DNA from: Candidatus Woesearchaeota archaeon
GTDB lineage: Archaea > Nanobdellota > Nanobdellia > Woesearchaeales > SM23-78
NCBI GenBank assembly: GCA_011372335.1
Contig: DRSY01000106.1
Coordinates: 1 to 5,013 of the forward strand
Direction of reading: 5' to 3'
Length of the DNA: 5,013 bases
Translations under genes and position numbers: made by a program
The notes under the pieces: model-generated
Told to the model about the DNA's origin: nothing
What the model saw: the letters and a program-made list of their open reading frames with translations, nothing else
Database searches by the model: none
Part shown: in pieces, positions 5,000 through 5,013 of the stretch
Position numbering within the stretch: the first letter of the stretch is position 1
Layout of the letters: each line of letters begins with the position of its first letter

Positions 5000-5013
5000 G
5001 AACACTAGTAAGG

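Overview
The window looks like a chromosomal segment from an archaeon. The clearest marker is rpoL, the archaeal/eukaryotic-type RNA polymerase subunit L, which bacteria lack. A METTL5-type RNA methylase, an AMMECR1-domain protein, a CBS/zinc-ribbon protein and TATA boxes about 28 bases upstream of start codons agree with this. The Lys/Glu-rich proteins, the compact layout and the style of the large nucleotidyltransferase protein suggest a DPANN lineage (Woesearchaeota/Pacearchaeota-like). That placement is inference, not proof.

Left half (+ strand). Positions 19-1899 encode a ~626-residue protein with two tandem nucleotidyltransferase folds. The first lacks the catalytic signature and the second keeps an exact GS-x10-DxD. 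A long helical, HEPN-like region and a strand-rich tail follow. After a 144-base spacer with oligo-T tracts, an orphan Shine-Dalgarno-like site and a TATA box, 2044-2592 encodes a two-CBS-domain protein with a C-terminal four-cysteine zinc ribbon. Positions 2650-3363 encode a cis-prenyltransferase (UppS/dehydrodolichyl diphosphate synthase family) with its own TATA box, and its message is probably leaderless.

Right half (- strand). Reading from the right edge: a METTL5-like adenine-N6 RNA methylase (4999-4382), RNA polymerase subunit L (4288-4013) and an AMMECR1-domain protein (3975-3403). rpoL has a good TATA box overlapped by a 24-base inverted repeat. The AMMECR1 gene converges on the prenyltransferase gene across a 39-base gap with T-tracts on both strands.

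Functionally this is mostly housekeeping: transcription, rRNA modification and polyprenyl carrier lipid synthesis, plus a likely adenine-nucleotide-sensing CBS protein. The genes do not form one obvious pathway; several appear to have their own promoters. The large nucleotidyltransferase/HEPN-like protein is the only part whose role is truly obscure. There are no tRNA or rRNA genes, CRISPR arrays, transposases or other mobile-element signs, and no gene-free stretch over 300 bases.
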